From Engraulis encrasicolus (Eukaryota; Chordata; Actinopteri; Clupeiformes; Engraulidae), in the NCBI RefSeq assembly GCF_034702125.1, contig NC_085860.1:58026680-58090679 (forward strand): DNA of 64,000 nucleotides, written 5' to 3'. The position numbers and the translations under genes are program-made. The first letter of the stretch is position 1; each line of letters starts with the position of its first letter. Below the pieces are notes generated by a model, which had not been told where the DNA came from, did no database searches, and saw nothing but the letters and a program-made list of their open reading frames with translations. This document shows, piece after piece, positions 13,490-25,759 of this stretch.

Positions 13490-13930
13490 CATTTTCTATA
13501 TTTTCCTCCTGGAGCAGGTATTTGCTTTTGTTTATTTTTTTGATTGTACATGGCAGCACACCTGTTGGCACCTTTCTAGGGATAACTTAGTGTTTTTTGA
13601 ACGCTTTGCCAAAACTGTGATTATATTTAGTTTGAAAAACTACAGCAACAATTTTTCATATTTTCCTCCTTGAGTGGGTGTTTGCTTTTGTTTCTTTGTC
13701 TGTTTGTTTGTCCCATGAGTGTACTGTGGCTTAGCCTGTATCCTCCAACGCCATGCCACATGGCAGCACACCTATTGGCACTTTTCTATGGAGGGATTGT
13801 GAAGTGTTTTGTGAATAAATAAACATTTTGTTAATAAAGTGCATTTTTTTATTTGTCATACTCACAAATCACAATACTTTTATATTTTCCTTCCGGAGCA
13901 GAAATGTGCTTTTTTTTCTTGTGTCCTTTT
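13490..13930. repeat. Diverged tandem repeat, three units
   Basis: A phrase resembling 'tattttcctcctggagcagg' followed by 'tttgcttttg' recurs near 13498, 13659 and 13885. 'ggcagcacacctnttggcac' recurs near 13552 and 13761. The units are unequal (about 160 and 225 bp). AATAAA-like words occur but no gene is attached. Confidence 0.7.
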
Positions 13931-14214
13931 TTCTTATTTGTAGCCTTTGTGTTTTTGGTGTTTGTTTTTACCCCGACACTGATGTGTAGGCTACAGGCTG
14001 CATATTCCACCGCCACCTTGGGCTGCTTTACTAATCACTCCGGCCCACATGCGAGCCCTCTGTTGCAGACACACAATAGCAGAAGGAGCACAGCAGCACA
14101 ACCCATCTGCGGTCATATAATAGCGCTGTAATCCACCGGGTCTCTTGGGCTACTCTTGAGGAAACCACACTGCCCTGTTTTGGCTCACATCCTCCTGTTT
14201 GAACCTACATATAT

Positions 14215-14347
<133 letters not shown>

Positions 14348-14567
14348 ATTCTTTCCTCAACTCGCAATGTTAAGCTGTCCCTTTTGTGTAATTATTATTT
14401 TGCTTGTAATTTAATTGATTAGCCATTGTTGTGAGAATAATACAGCAAATTACCCAACATGTCATGCTGCTTTTGTTGGACCCAGTTATTAACCTTAGCT
14501 TTATTTATTACATTGCACCTAATCATTCCTGCTCAAATACAATGGAAATATGACAGGCAGGTCGTAC

Positions 14568-14570
<3 letters not shown>

Positions 14571-14647
<77 letters not shown>

Positions 14648-14657
14648 GTGTGTGTGT
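14571..14657. repeat. (TG)n(TGCG)n array
   Basis: About 46 bases of TG pass into TGCG tetramers and back to TG. Confidence 0.97.
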
Positions 14658-14841
14658 TTATGCAGTTTGTGAATGTGTGGAGATGGATATGTCGTCTATT
14701 GTTATGAAAGAAGATGTGTATGTGTGCATACATACATGCCTATGAAAGGCCACACAATGTATGCAAATCACGTAGGTGGATATGTCCTTATTTGAAATCA
14801 AGCTGCTCAGGAACACTCATGGAACATTTTGACATTTGAGG

Positions 14842-14844
<3 letters not shown>

Positions 14845-14922
<78 letters not shown>
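14845..14922. repeat. (TG)n array, 78 bp
   Basis: Uninterrupted TG repeat. Confidence 0.98.
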
Positions 14923-14923
<1 letters not shown>

Positions 14924-14937
14924 CATGAGTGTGGCCA

Positions 14938-15075
14938 GGGTCGCCGACAGGGGGAGATAAAGGGGTCACTTGTCCAGGGCCCAAGGGGAAAGGGGGCCCA
15001 GAATTGGATCCTCATTACATTGTATGCATTCGTTTGGGTGGGCCTTTCAGATGTCTTTGTCCCAGGCTCAGACAA
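14938..15075 (+). mobile_element. DNA-transposon-derived fragment ('gggcccag' family)
   Basis: CAGGGTCGCCGACAGGGGG is followed by AAAGGGGTCACTTGTCCAGG and 'gggcccagaattgg'. Reverse-complement versions of AAAGGGGTCAGTTGTCC occur at 17649-17672 and 54697-54716. The downstream 'cattacattntatncatt' and 'cctttcag' phrases recur at 30629-30670. The CAGGG start suggests a hAT element, but no second terminus is identified. Confidence 0.5.
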
Positions 15076-17640
15076 AGCTGTCAGCAGCCCTGAGTGCAGC
15101 ATACCATTTATCTGTGCACTCTATGGTTGGGTGTCGTTACCATTCATTACAGGGGGAATTACGGCTTTATATCAACTGTATGGTTGGGTGTCATTGTGGC
15201 AGCTTGAACATATGCCAATCTCTGTGCTGTACGGTTTTGTATGTGCGCGTGATCATGTGTGTGCGTGTGCGTAGCTGCCTGTATGTGTGTGTGCTCGGAC
15301 AGGTTTGCCCATAGCTGACAAAGAGCTCTTGCATATTTGCACGCTGAAGGAAGGCTCAACAATTTACCTATCAAAACAATTAAATTTCGACTTTGCATTT
15401 TCATTCCAAACTAAATGCTTCATCTTGTGAAAAGAATGGAAGACAATAAACATAGTTATGATTTATGACGTGCTAACAATGGCCCCATAAACTCTTTATG
15501 GTGGTACTTTTACTAAGATATCAAACCTTAATAAAGTTCTATAGGGGGCCCCATGAACCGCCAGGTAAACATACAGTACATCTTTGTATTAGTCACAGAT
15601 GGTTTATTGTTGGTCTGTGGGAAGACATAAAAGATCCACCTGATATAAACATCCTCAGATGACACAAGTCATGAGTTGAAAGTCTGAAAAGTTGCCATTC
15701 ATTATTTATTATTGCCTCGTGTGGGTCGCAGTGGGCACCAGCCAAAGACGTCTAATGTCTGACAAAAGCATCCATGTATATTTGGAAGCTGTCTGTGACT
15801 TATTTACCTCCTTTCTTCCTTTCGTCCTTCCTTCCTTGCTTCCATCCTTGTGTCACCCCAGCTAACTGATTTGGTGATGGATGAAATCAGGTGTTGTTCT
15901 ACAGTGTACATCACCTGTGATGTCAGTGGGAGAAAGTTTGTTATAGTCCTCTAAATAAATAATAATAATGTTTCAGGCTGGAGACAACAGCGGGGTATTA
16001 CCAGTTATGCTTGAAAGAAGAACAACAGAAGATGATGGCACCAAGGAAACAAACAGCGTTGCAGCGTCAGAGAAATGTTCTTGCATACCTGTTGTTGGAT
16101 AAAGTAAAGCCTGATTAGCATGGCATAAATATTACTTGCGGATCACTGGTAATTCGCAATTACCCCCGGCACCTCTGTGTTCAAGTCTGTAATCTACTCC
16201 TTGTATACAGTTCAACCTGCTTCAGTATGTCTCCAAGGCTGAGGTAAGGTCAGAGAAATCTCCATGGTCACAGATTCTGCACATGACATGTCCTCAGTCA
16301 ACCTGTTGCCACATACCTTTCCAATGTCACAGCGAAGATTGTCTAGTACAATAAGATAAATCAAACCCTGCCTACCCAATGCCAAGGGGTGTGCTTTAGT
16401 CTGGTCTCCTAAGGGGGTGTTGTCCCTCCTTCTTCTCTCTCTATGGCGTTTGGTGGCAGCTATTACACAATGCACGCTACCACCATCTACAGCCCTAGCC
16501 CTAAGGCACTCCATTTATTTTCAATCTAAAGTCTCCTGAAGGTCTCCTGACCTAAGGTCTCCTAAAGGGGTGTTCACCTGACATCACATGGATCCCGGAA
16601 AAGTATGGGCTTGATTCGTCTACCTTTTCAAATGTCTCTGGTCGCACCCCTGTCACTGCTCTGACACTGATCTTGTCATTAGGCTGCCTACTGCTGGCTG
16701 CCTGCGTGACCTGATGTCTCTGTCCATTTAACAGGAGGAAGGCACTGCCACTAACTGCCCTGTTCTGAACCTAGTCCACCTCCCATCACCCCTCTCTGTC
16801 ACACAGACAGTAATTGGATAGACTCAGTGATGGCTCACCTCTCCCAACTCTGCAAACTCTGCATGTTGCTCTCTTCCCATACTCCACTTTTCTACTCTCC
16901 GTCATAAATGACCCCTCTCGGTCAAATTAGTCACAAAAACAGCCCGGTCGTTTGAGGGTTGACGCAAACAATATTGCATATCACCAAAACTCCACGAGTC
17001 TGCATCTTTCTTCATACATGCATGGACCAGGTAATGTCAACATCCAGCTGTATGCTAGATAAAAAAGCTTCACAATTTTCACGTAAAATGTTGTTTTATT
17101 TATTTTACATTTTATTTTTAGAATAAAACAATGTTTTTCTCTTTGGATCAGAAATGTGTGTGCTATTCCCTCATGGGTTTCATCAGCAGGTTACAGACTA
17201 AAACATGCATATACTTGCATATACAATTGATCAAAAATAATATATAATAATATTTCAAAAGGTTTCACAGTCTGTTTGACAAGTGAATTATGACAAACGT
17301 CCATTCATTATTAATGCAGGATACATTGTTTATTCAGTGTCCTTATTTTGCACCGGATCTTTTAATCCAATGCTTTAAAGCGTCTGCATTCTCAGGTGAT
17401 GCTCGGAAACGCAACATGCCAAGGTTATTAAAGTGATGTCTCAGTTCATCTTGAGCCAAACGCACAGACACACACTGACACACACACACAGCAGGCTACA
17501 GCCCTGGTGAAGACACAAACTATTAAACAGGTCCGCTGACAGCTATGGCCGGGTACAGGAGAAAGTAATCTGAAAGCACCCATACACACACACTCAACAC
17601 ATACAACGTAATGGAGACCCAATTCTGTAACCCCCACTCC
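15076..17640. other. Intergenic, no gene recognised
   Basis: I see no coding exon or strong repeat. There is a 'gtctcctgaa'-type short direct repeat at about 16529-16570, and patches of CT and TTCC repeats near 15810-15845. The minus-strand frame at 16212-16514 has no recognisable domain. Confidence 0.45.
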
Positions 17641-17730
17641 CACTGCCGGGCCCAGGACAACTGACCCCTTTCAAACTACAACCCAATCCCCCACCCCAGC
17701 TCCCATTGGCTTCCCTGGCATCAAAGTAGA
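17641..17730 (-). mobile_element. Fragment of the 'gggcccag' repeat family
   Basis: GGGCCCAGGACAACTGACCC followed by CTTT is the reverse complement of the AAAGGGGTCACTTGTCC block near 14961. It is a short remnant with undefined ends. Confidence 0.4.
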
Positions 17731-18956
17731 GGCCCGGCCATTGCCGTTGGGAAGGCGGTGAAAGTTCAGAACAAGTTGAAAACGACACACATCATTGTGT
17801 TTCTCTGATGCAATCAAAGACACAATTATCACGCACCACTGATGGCCTGTCAGATATGCTTACACTCTGATGTCTATGAGGCAAAATTTGCATATTTCTT
17901 TATTATTCCAGCAGCTGACTCATGCACTGACAGCATCAAAGTCAATAATGTTGTTTAATAAGTTTACTTCCATTGGCTTAATATGCTGCTGCCACTGCTG
18001 AGTATGGCCAATACTGAACTGAGAGGATTTTTTTGTCCTAACATGGTCTGTTGTTGGATGAATATACAGCACAGTAATGTCATTTACATTTACATTTATT
18101 TTGTTTACTTTGTATAATGACAATAAATGGCTTTGTATTGTATTGATATTTGTATTGTACTGTACTTATGTTCAGAATTTGGCTACTGGAGTACCAGTCA
18201 ATCATGCATTAGGAACATGTGCAGGGGTGTTGGAGGCGGTATTGCCAGAGGCAGGGTGATAGTGTCACATACAGCTTCATTCGCCTCTGATTGGCTATGA
18301 TGGATGTCCTCCTGGCTTTCATTTCATGCTCAACAAGGCAGGCTGTCTTTCGCTAACCACGACACAAATTGTGTTGGGGCATTAGGGCGTACTGTCCAAG
18401 TGATTTTTACTTAGGCTACTTATGAAGAACTTGTGTTTTAAATCTTGCTAGATTTAAAAACTTAACATTACCATGAGACCAAAAAACAATGGAATGTCCT
18501 ACTCGTGATTTCATTAGAATGGTGGACTCATAGTATTCTATATGATGTCTATGGGTGGACTAACCATAAGTTTTTAATGAAACAACCAATCTGCTGTTCA
18601 TGGATTGAATAGATCAGATGAACAGATTGTACGGATGTGAGCTCAGGAAAAAATCCAAGGTTTATATATGGTAACAGAAAACAATAAAAGGGGAAGGTTT
18701 TATATAAGGTAATAACATTCTATGAACAAATAAGAAAAAATTGAGGATGTGCTGTAACCTTGGATACATCTTAACAAATATACATTGATATTAACTTTTA
18801 TTTTTATTTAATTGCTTTAAATTATTTCTTAATGATGCACTTAATGACTTGTGTGTTCACCATCACAAATAACTATTGCATGCTTATCTGCAGCAATGCC
18901 ATGTAAAGGTCAGCACAGTAATCAACCATATCTTCATTCTATCGGTGTCTTTGTTC
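17731..18956. other. Intergenic, no gene recognised
   Basis: AT-rich sequence. Near 18085-18160 there is a 'atgacaataaatggctttgt' stretch with ATTT repeats that resembles the 3' tail of a LINE/SINE but cannot be bounded. Confidence 0.45.
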
Positions 18957-19186
18957 TAGCCAGGCCGTGCCCTCCTAGTGATGCAACAGCTTCAGCGTTG
19001 CTGCTAGTCAGGTCAAGAGCAATGCAAGTCATTTCTGAGTTCCCGAAAAATCGGGAACTCCTTTCACTTAGTTGGGAAGCAAATAACCATTATCAAACCA
19101 ATGGAGGCCGTTTGGGAAATGTTAATTGTTATGCTCTGGTCAGACTAAGTCTTGAAGAGGTTTGAAAGTCGATGATAATCAGGCTA
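18957..19186. mobile_element. Short TAGCC-ended DNA element (230 bp), copy C
   Basis: The element begins TAGCCAGGC and ends ATCAGGCTA. It is flanked by the identical 9-mer TCTTTGTTC at 18948-18956 and 19187-19195, a clean target duplication. Related copies occur at 58954-59197 (same strand) and 28103-28191 (opposite, internally deleted). There is no coding capacity. A 9-bp duplication is compatible with MULE or Merlin-like elements, so the superfamily is left open. Confidence 0.88.
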
Positions 19187-19195
19187 TCTTTGTTC

Positions 19196-19776
19196 ATGAT
19201 TTAGCCTATATATAGTAATACAGGCCTACATACAGTATATACCCATATTAGTATCCAGCTAGCCAGTGGTTTGTGGTTTGTTGGATCTTTGCCCGTGGCT
19301 AATTGTGACCCTTCCTCTGTCTTGTTCCTCTTCTTTTTTTAAATCGTTCTTCATTTGTGAAATTTCTTTGCCCAGTTCAGGGCATGATGTTTTTTTCTTA
19401 GTGCCTCTTGTTTTGAGCCGTCCTTTGCTTCATCCCTCCACTTAAGTTTTTCCTGTAATTTTAAGCACAGTGTCTCTGCCCAGTCGTAGCTTATTTATTT
19501 TGTTTTTGTTGGCTTGGTATTGTTTGTGTCTGGGTTCAACAAGGTCACCTCTTTCTCTGCTTGGTATTAGCATTTACCACACGTTACCCTGGGCTTTTGT
19601 GCTCTTTTTCACCTAAGCTCTGTCGTGCCTGCGTCTTAAAGTGTAGCATGTTGAAGTTGACATAGGGTTCAAGTTGAAGTTTTCAAACGATGCTCTGAAC
19701 CACATCTTGAAAGAAGTCTGTACTTCCAGCTTCAGTCCCAAGGCCATCATTAGCTTCCTGGATAAGACATGACAGA
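19196..19776. other. Intergenic, no gene recognised
   Basis: T-rich sequence. No gene or repeat boundary is supported. Confidence 0.5.
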
Positions 19777-19784
19777 GGAAGGCC

Positions 19785-20104
19785 GGTAACACTTTACTTT
19801 ACGGATCGCTAATAAGGTGTTAATTTCATAGTAATTTCTCAGTAATTTCAGTCTAATTTTATGGTAATAACTGCTTGTTATTAGTAATAACAGCAAAATA
19901 ACCATATGGTTTCCAGTGCATGGGTAACACTTTACTTTACGGATCGCTAATAAGTAAAGTGTTACCCATGCACTGGAAACCATATGGTTATTTTGCTGTT
20001 ATTACTAATAACAAGCAGTTATTACCATAAAATTAGACTGAAATTACTGAGAAATTACTATGAAATTAACACCTTATTAGCGATCCGTAAAGTAAAGTGT
20101 TACC
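19785..20104. mobile_element. Perfect-palindrome MITE (320 bp)
   Basis: The element runs from GGTAACACTTTACTTTACGG to its reverse complement. The two arms of about 150 bp (19785 to about 19937 and about 19953 to 20104) appear identical base for base. They surround a core of about 14 bases (TACGGATCGCTAAT). An extra internal copy of the terminal sequence lies at 19923-19966. GGAAGGCC at 19777-19784 and 20105-20112 is an exact 8-bp target duplication. The GGTAACACTTTA terminus matches Angel-type teleost elements as I remember them. The GG ends plus 8-bp duplication would also suit Merlin. Confidence 0.95.
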
Positions 20105-20235
20105 GGAAGGCCGGTGGCGCTTGATGACCTTTGCTCGGGTCTATAGTCTACAAGGAAGGAGGTCTAGTTCCTGCCTTCTGTAGATCATGCAAAATATATT
20201 GTATGCAAAAATTAAGACATGGTGTGAGTTCATCC

Positions 20236-20374
<139 letters not shown>

Positions 20375-20817
20375 TAAGAGAGACAGAGAGAGTGCGAGCA
20401 GAAACAAAAAGAAGACAAATTATTTTAAAACTTCTAGGACAAGGAGGGAAAAAGAGCAGCGTTTGAATACTTGGATAATATCTGACATCTTTAGCATGAG
20501 GAGACGCAGGCAAATTAGGGCTCCCATAGTGGTGTGTGTGTGTGTGTGTGCTTGCGTGCGTGTGCATACGTGTTTGCAATTCATAAGGCTTTTCTCCCGC
20601 CTCTTTCCTTATTTTTATCGTGGCCGCACACTGACATGCTCATGTCTCCTACATTAGACAAGCCTAGTGCTGAAGAAAGGCTTTACATCAATTTGGGCAA
20701 AAAAAATACAAGCGGCAACAATTCAGAGCAGGCAGGCTGGATATGGCTATATCACTTTTTATAAGATGCAGACAGGCACACATTAATGCATGAGCACACA
20801 TACGCACGCGCGTGCAC

Positions 20818-20862
20818 GCACACACAAACACACAGACAGACACAGACACAGACACACACACA

Positions 20863-20952
<90 letters not shown>

Positions 20953-20968
20953 CACAGACACAGACACA

Positions 20969-21012
<44 letters not shown>
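20818..21012. repeat. (CA)n array with GACACA blocks, 195 bp
   Basis: Pure CA in the middle is bracketed by GACACA hexamer clusters at about 20833-20870 and 20950-20972. The arrangement is nearly symmetrical. Confidence 0.95.
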
Positions 21013-21013
<1 letters not shown>

Positions 21014-21672
21014 CATATACTACTTCACCCCTTTACTCTCTCACACAAACACATAGATATAAATGCAAGCAATGTGTGAAGGGAGCCGGCTTGCACTCAT
21101 AATACTCACATCAGGTGTGCATGTGTGCAACATGGCATTATAAAAGTAAGTAAGATAACTTGCCGACTTGAACAGCCTATCGCGTTTGTGGACTAAGTGT
21201 TTACTCATGCTCCACAACACCCTGTGACAGCTAAGGATTAAGAGTGGTTTTTGGCAACAAATTCACCATTTGCCTTGATTGTTTCGCTGTTCTTGGCAAA
21301 TGTAAAACAGCAGAAATTTTGTTTTACTGATAGGTTAGGGTTAGGCATGCTTTTGGTCAGGACATAGCAGAGCATTTTCGTAATTCGCCATGGCAAAAGA
21401 AATTCGCAGTGAAAGAAAAGGGGACGCACCTTGCATCAAATTGTTTTCTTTATTTTTGTGCACAGACACGTTTCAGCGTGTGCCTTCCTCAGTGTGCGAA
21501 ATGGCGGGAAAGCTGTGCGAACATTGTCATGTGACAAAAGTGCTTTCCTGTGGCATTGAGGACCTCAACGTAACTTCCAAAGGCATCACACCTCAAAACG
21601 GAATGAACTGATGTGAGATACATCTTCCTTTACATGATGTCAGTCTGGTGTGTGCTTGCGTGTATGCGTGTG
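21013..21672. other. Intergenic with a dispersed-repeat remnant
   Basis: No gene is recognised. The stretch 21300-21365 ('gtaaaacagcagaaat', 'gataggttagggttagg') resembles the repeat at 47985-48098, including the GGTTAGGGTTAGG word, and is probably a diverged copy. Confidence 0.45.
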
Positions 21673-21673
21673 T

Positions 21674-21741
<68 letters not shown>
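21673..21741. repeat. (GT)n array
   Basis: About 67 bases of GT, nearly pure. Confidence 0.97.
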
Positions 21742-21742
<1 letters not shown>

Positions 21743-22302
21743 AATCAGGTAGAATAAAGCCCATAGCGTTTTGCACCACTCGTCTGTAATGTCATCTTAG
21801 TATTTCACTATAGACATGACCTTTGCAGGAATACCTGCCGTGATAATAGGATGCTATTACTGTAGCTCTACACCAACAAGGATATGTGGAGAAGAGCCAA
21901 TCAAATATTTTCTGTCCAAGAAGACACAGCTGGAACACCACCCGCCACCACCACCACCACACAGCTATTTCATCTCCACAAATGAGAAATAATAATAAAA
22001 GGTGGAATAAAAAGTATGCAAGCTGCAGCCACAGATGGATTTCAAACTTGAATAAATTGAGTGTTTCAGAGGTGTGCGAATATACACATAAGAAGCCTGA
22101 AATGGGGTTTTGAAGTTACTTGTTTTGCCTTCATTACACCAGACGAACAATATGGAGGAAATCAGACACTGTTGTTTCCTTTGCGTGTTTGTACGTGGGC
22201 TGACAATTTAGGAACAGAGGGTCGTCTATTTCCTAATTCCTATTCTTTTTGAGTTGAAAGGGAATAACCAACACAAAAGACGAGTGTGCTCACATCCCTA
22301 AT
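21742..22302. other. Intergenic, no gene recognised
   Basis: A short (CCA)n run occurs near 21941-21960. Nothing else is supported. Confidence 0.5.
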
Positions 22303-22386
<84 letters not shown>

Positions 22387-22393
22387 TCTCTCT
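22303..22393. repeat. (TC)n array, 91 bp
   Basis: Nearly pure TC with two single-base interruptions. Confidence 0.97.
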
Positions 22394-23540
22394 TGCATCC
22401 TCCTCGTCTTAGTGTATTAAAATGTTAAGAATTTATAAACATACTGTATTAAAGTATGAAATATTTATATATAATCTTTTCTCAATCCTATAGATAAACA
22501 CTAAGAGCACAGGAACAAAAGGTAAAGCAAGAAAATATAAAAAGGAGAAGTTAAAAGTGAAGAAGTTAAGATGTCCTCTCTAATAGCATATGGTAGAGCT
22601 CTTATGTGCAATAGAAGAGATGGCAAAGGCTCAGACAGCGTGTGGGAGGAGAGGAGAACTTCCATGAAGGGCATTCCGAGAAGATCAATCATGCTCTGTA
22701 TGCTATTCAGCATCTGAATGACGCCGCTGAAAGTTTAACTGAAAGGTTGAAAACATTTCTGTTAGGCTACACCATTGAGAGCGGTGTGATTCTCACTTTT
22801 ACATGGTGTGTAGGCTTGCTTGCACACTACTTATTTATTTTCAGTGATACCTTGCCATATCAGAGGTCAATGTTAGCACGTCTCTGATATATGCATTCTA
22901 TACAAATGTACATATTCACAAAAACATTGTCTGAACAATATTATAATTTATGATAACTGTACTATAACTATTGCCGTAATAATTCAGCAATACTTATAAC
23001 CAGTGTGTGGGAGGCACATTTTAAGGCTCAAACTATAAAATAATGTCTTTCTGGATAGATTTTCACCTACTCCTCCTTAATTTCTTAACTCAGGAATGAG
23101 TCCTTCTAGCTCAGAGAAATTGCTTTTGCAAATAACTTGGAAATGTCAGATCATGAAAGAATTTTTAGGCTAAGTCTTGTGACCAGGTGTAACAAAACTT
23201 GTACCTCCCTAAATTATGGATTTGGTGGTGTTAGGCATACTCCTGTGTTAGATTACCTTCATACCTGGCTTCACACGCGGGACTTTTTTTTCAACTCCAC
23301 CGCGAAAGCGTTTGCGTTTCTATCGGCATTGCAGTCCGTCGAACCGGCGGACAGATGCGCTTTCGCTTGTAAACATGGGGCGCACTGGCTAGTCCCCTAG
23401 GCTACTTCTTTCGGACACATGGTGCGAAGTGGCTAGATTTGATGAGAAGGGCGTGACTAATTTGTGAACGGTAGAGAGAAACCTGGAGTGGAGTCAAATG
23501 GAACGGAGTGAAAATTACAGTGCAGTTAGGTCTATATTTC
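22394..23540. other. Intergenic, no gene recognised
   Basis: The sequence is AT-rich to about 23270, then GC-richer (CGCGAAAGCG, GCGCTTTCGC words) at 23275-23410. That suggests part of a DNA-transposon relic with unidentified ends. Confidence 0.4.
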
Positions 23541-23544
23541 AGGC

Positions 23545-23646
23545 AGTCCAACAAAATCCCGGACATTTCTGAAATTCCCCCCGGACATTTTTTTAGGTCT
23601 CAAAAGTAGGACATGTCCGGGAGAAACCGGGCGTCTGGTCACCCTA
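23545..23646 (-). mobile_element. Transposon end fragment ('GGGTGACCAGACG' type)
   Basis: The reverse complement begins TAGGGTGACCAGACGCCCGG and continues with repeated TCCGGG/CCCGGAC words around 'aggacatgtccg'. This terminal phrase is widespread in vertebrate DNA-transposon relics. Only one end is recognised here. Confidence 0.6.
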
Positions 23647-23830
23647 CACCTGGCAAGGTGTATCATCACAAACATAGCCATCATTATTTCGCCATTTTAG
23701 TTCTCTGTTGGTTGGATGTTTGCATCTATCGGGCATGAGAAGACAACGGGGTAGTGTTCTCCTCATCAAAACTCAACGTCTGTGAAAAACACAACAGACT
23801 GAAAACACAGGATGAACAGGGATGATATCC

Positions 23831-23833
<3 letters not shown>

Positions 23834-23890
<57 letters not shown>

Positions 23891-23920
23891 TGTGATCAAA
23901 AGAGAGAGAGAGAGAGAGAG
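23834..23920. repeat. (TG)n then (GA)n
   Basis: About 60 bases of TG are followed, after 'atcaaaa', by about 20 bases of GA. Confidence 0.95.
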
Positions 23921-23948
23921 AATGTCGATGTGTAGCAATGCATGTGAG

Positions 23949-24056
23949 CGTGGGTGGGGTGAATGGTGTTGGGAGTGTGTGTGCGTATGTCAGTGGGTGG
24001 GGTGAATGGTGATGGAGTGTGTGTGCGTATGTCAGTGGGTGGGTGGGCTAATGGTG
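23949..24056. repeat. 47-bp minisatellite, about 2.3 units
   Basis: A unit beginning GTGGGTGGGGTGAATGGTG and ending GTGTGTGCGTATGTCA is present twice, with a third partial unit. Confidence 0.85.
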
Positions 24057-24184
24057 ATTACAGCTTTAGCCTTTCTTACCTCAGTACCTCAGCAGGCTTC
24101 CTACTCACTGGAGAAACTGTAGGTGACAGCATGACATCCTTGTTATCTTTTTCCCCTGTAATTTGTATGATGTCACAGAGCGTG

Positions 24185-24187
<3 letters not shown>

Positions 24188-24273
<86 letters not shown>
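24188..24273. repeat. (GA)n array, 86 bp
   Basis: Uninterrupted GA repeat. Confidence 0.98.
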
Positions 24274-24277
<4 letters not shown>

Positions 24278-24800
24278 GCATATGGAGGATAGAGCTATTT
24301 CACCTCATATTTTAAATACACCCAGTCACACCAATAGTGCAGCATCCTGTGTGTTTGGGGGGGTGGGTACACTACCTTTGAAGACCTAATGAAAAACAGT
24401 ATTTGAAAATTTTCACAACCAGCTCTAATTCAGTGTGCCTGCTTAGGTAGAATGTGTGTGTGAGATGAAAGCAAGGGCAAAGGTACTGTATTTAGCATGC
24501 ACCTGCTTGTGTGTGTGCACGCCTGGACTAGGCCCAAAAACCGGCCCTGGTATTTTTGGCATAAACCAGGCCTTGACAGAGCCCCCTCTACAATATTATG
24601 ATTGGCGTAGTCTATCGCCTATATTAAAGATGGACGAATCTAAATCATCGGCTGGTCTCTAAAGGAAAAACAACAAGTAGAGATGCACTCACAGAGAGCA
24701 GACCTCCTCCAAGGCAGCTGTAAAAAAGAACATTTGACTATTTTACACCGTATTTGTTCAAGTCTTTCTGCTTTGTTTTTGTGGAGTTCAATATTCTTTC
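24274..24800. other. Intergenic, no gene recognised
   Basis: A CCGGCCCTGG word at 24541 resembles hAT ends but has no partner. No gene is supported. Confidence 0.4.
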
Positions 24801-24824
24801 AATTCTTTAAATCTTCTCTAAATC

Positions 24825-25010
24825 AAAATTGTGATCCGGATCACCACCAAAATGTAATCACTCGTTCCTTTTGTCATTTCCAACAACTCCACAAAGTTTC
24901 ACCCAAATCCGTTCATAACTGTTTTAGTTATCCTGCTGAGAAGACAAACAGACAGACAGACAAGCCAACGCAACCAAAAACATAACCTCCTTGGCGGATG
25001 TAAAAAGAAC
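24825..25010 (+). mobile_element. LINE-3'-end-like dispersed repeat
   Basis: 'gtgatccggatcaccacc', 'atccgttcataactg', an ACAG-rich tail (AACAGACAGACAGACAAGCC) and 'ataacctccttggcggatg' together match a very common fish repeat whose ends resemble RTE-type LINE 3' regions. The assignment to RTE is from memory of the family and is not provable here. Confidence 0.55.
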
Positions 25011-25079
25011 AACAACAAAAAAAAACAACAACAGTATTGGCCCCTGGGGACTGCCCCACCGCCAGATTACCAGTCCAGC

Positions 25080-25220
<141 letters not shown>

Positions 25221-25524
25221 TCTGAACAATTTTGCATACACGTGGGAGCACTAAAATCCACTTAACGCTGGAAAAGCAACAGTAATAAACTATGCACATT
25301 TTGGTGTGAGACTGAGACACACACTATTCATGTGTAGAGTGTCAGTGGCGGCATAATTAGTGCAAAGAGGCTAACCGTGGCCCACAGAGGTGATAGCATA
25401 GCAATGCCACCTCCAGTGCTGTGTACACAAGGCAGTATATATATAATAACACTTGGAAATGTATTTAGTGTGAATAGACAAACGAATAGATACATATATA
25501 GAATAGACAAAGCACATACAGACA

Positions 25525-25636
25525 GATGGATGGATGGATGGATGGATGGATGGATGGATGGATGGATGGATGGATGGATGGATGGATGGATGGATGGATG
25601 GATGGATGGATGGATGGATGGATGGATGGATGGATG
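25525..25636. repeat. (GATG)n tetranucleotide array
   Basis: 112 bases of perfect GATG/GGAT, about 28 units with no interruption seen. It encodes WMDG/SIHP runs in translation, which are not genes. Confidence 0.98.
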
Positions 25637-25759
25637 CACAGACAGAGAAGGGATAGACAAACACAGATGGAATGAAGGATAATTAAGCATTAACACAATT
25701 GGAAATGTATGCAAACACACAAATAGACAGATAGGCTAGATAAATTAATAGATACAGTG

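Noticed and set aside
13820..13850. Polyadenylation signal of a host gene (AATAAATAAA)
   Set aside because: There is no upstream coding sequence and the stretch is part of an AT-rich tandem repeat.
21338..21356. Interstitial telomere repeat (GGTTAGGGTTAGG)
   Set aside because: There are only two units, and similar words occur in repeat X at 48 and 52 kb, so this belongs to a dispersed repeat.
25371..25682. Ile-His-Pro-Ser or Trp-Met-Asp-Gly repeat protein
   Set aside because: It is a reading of the perfect GATG tetranucleotide array.
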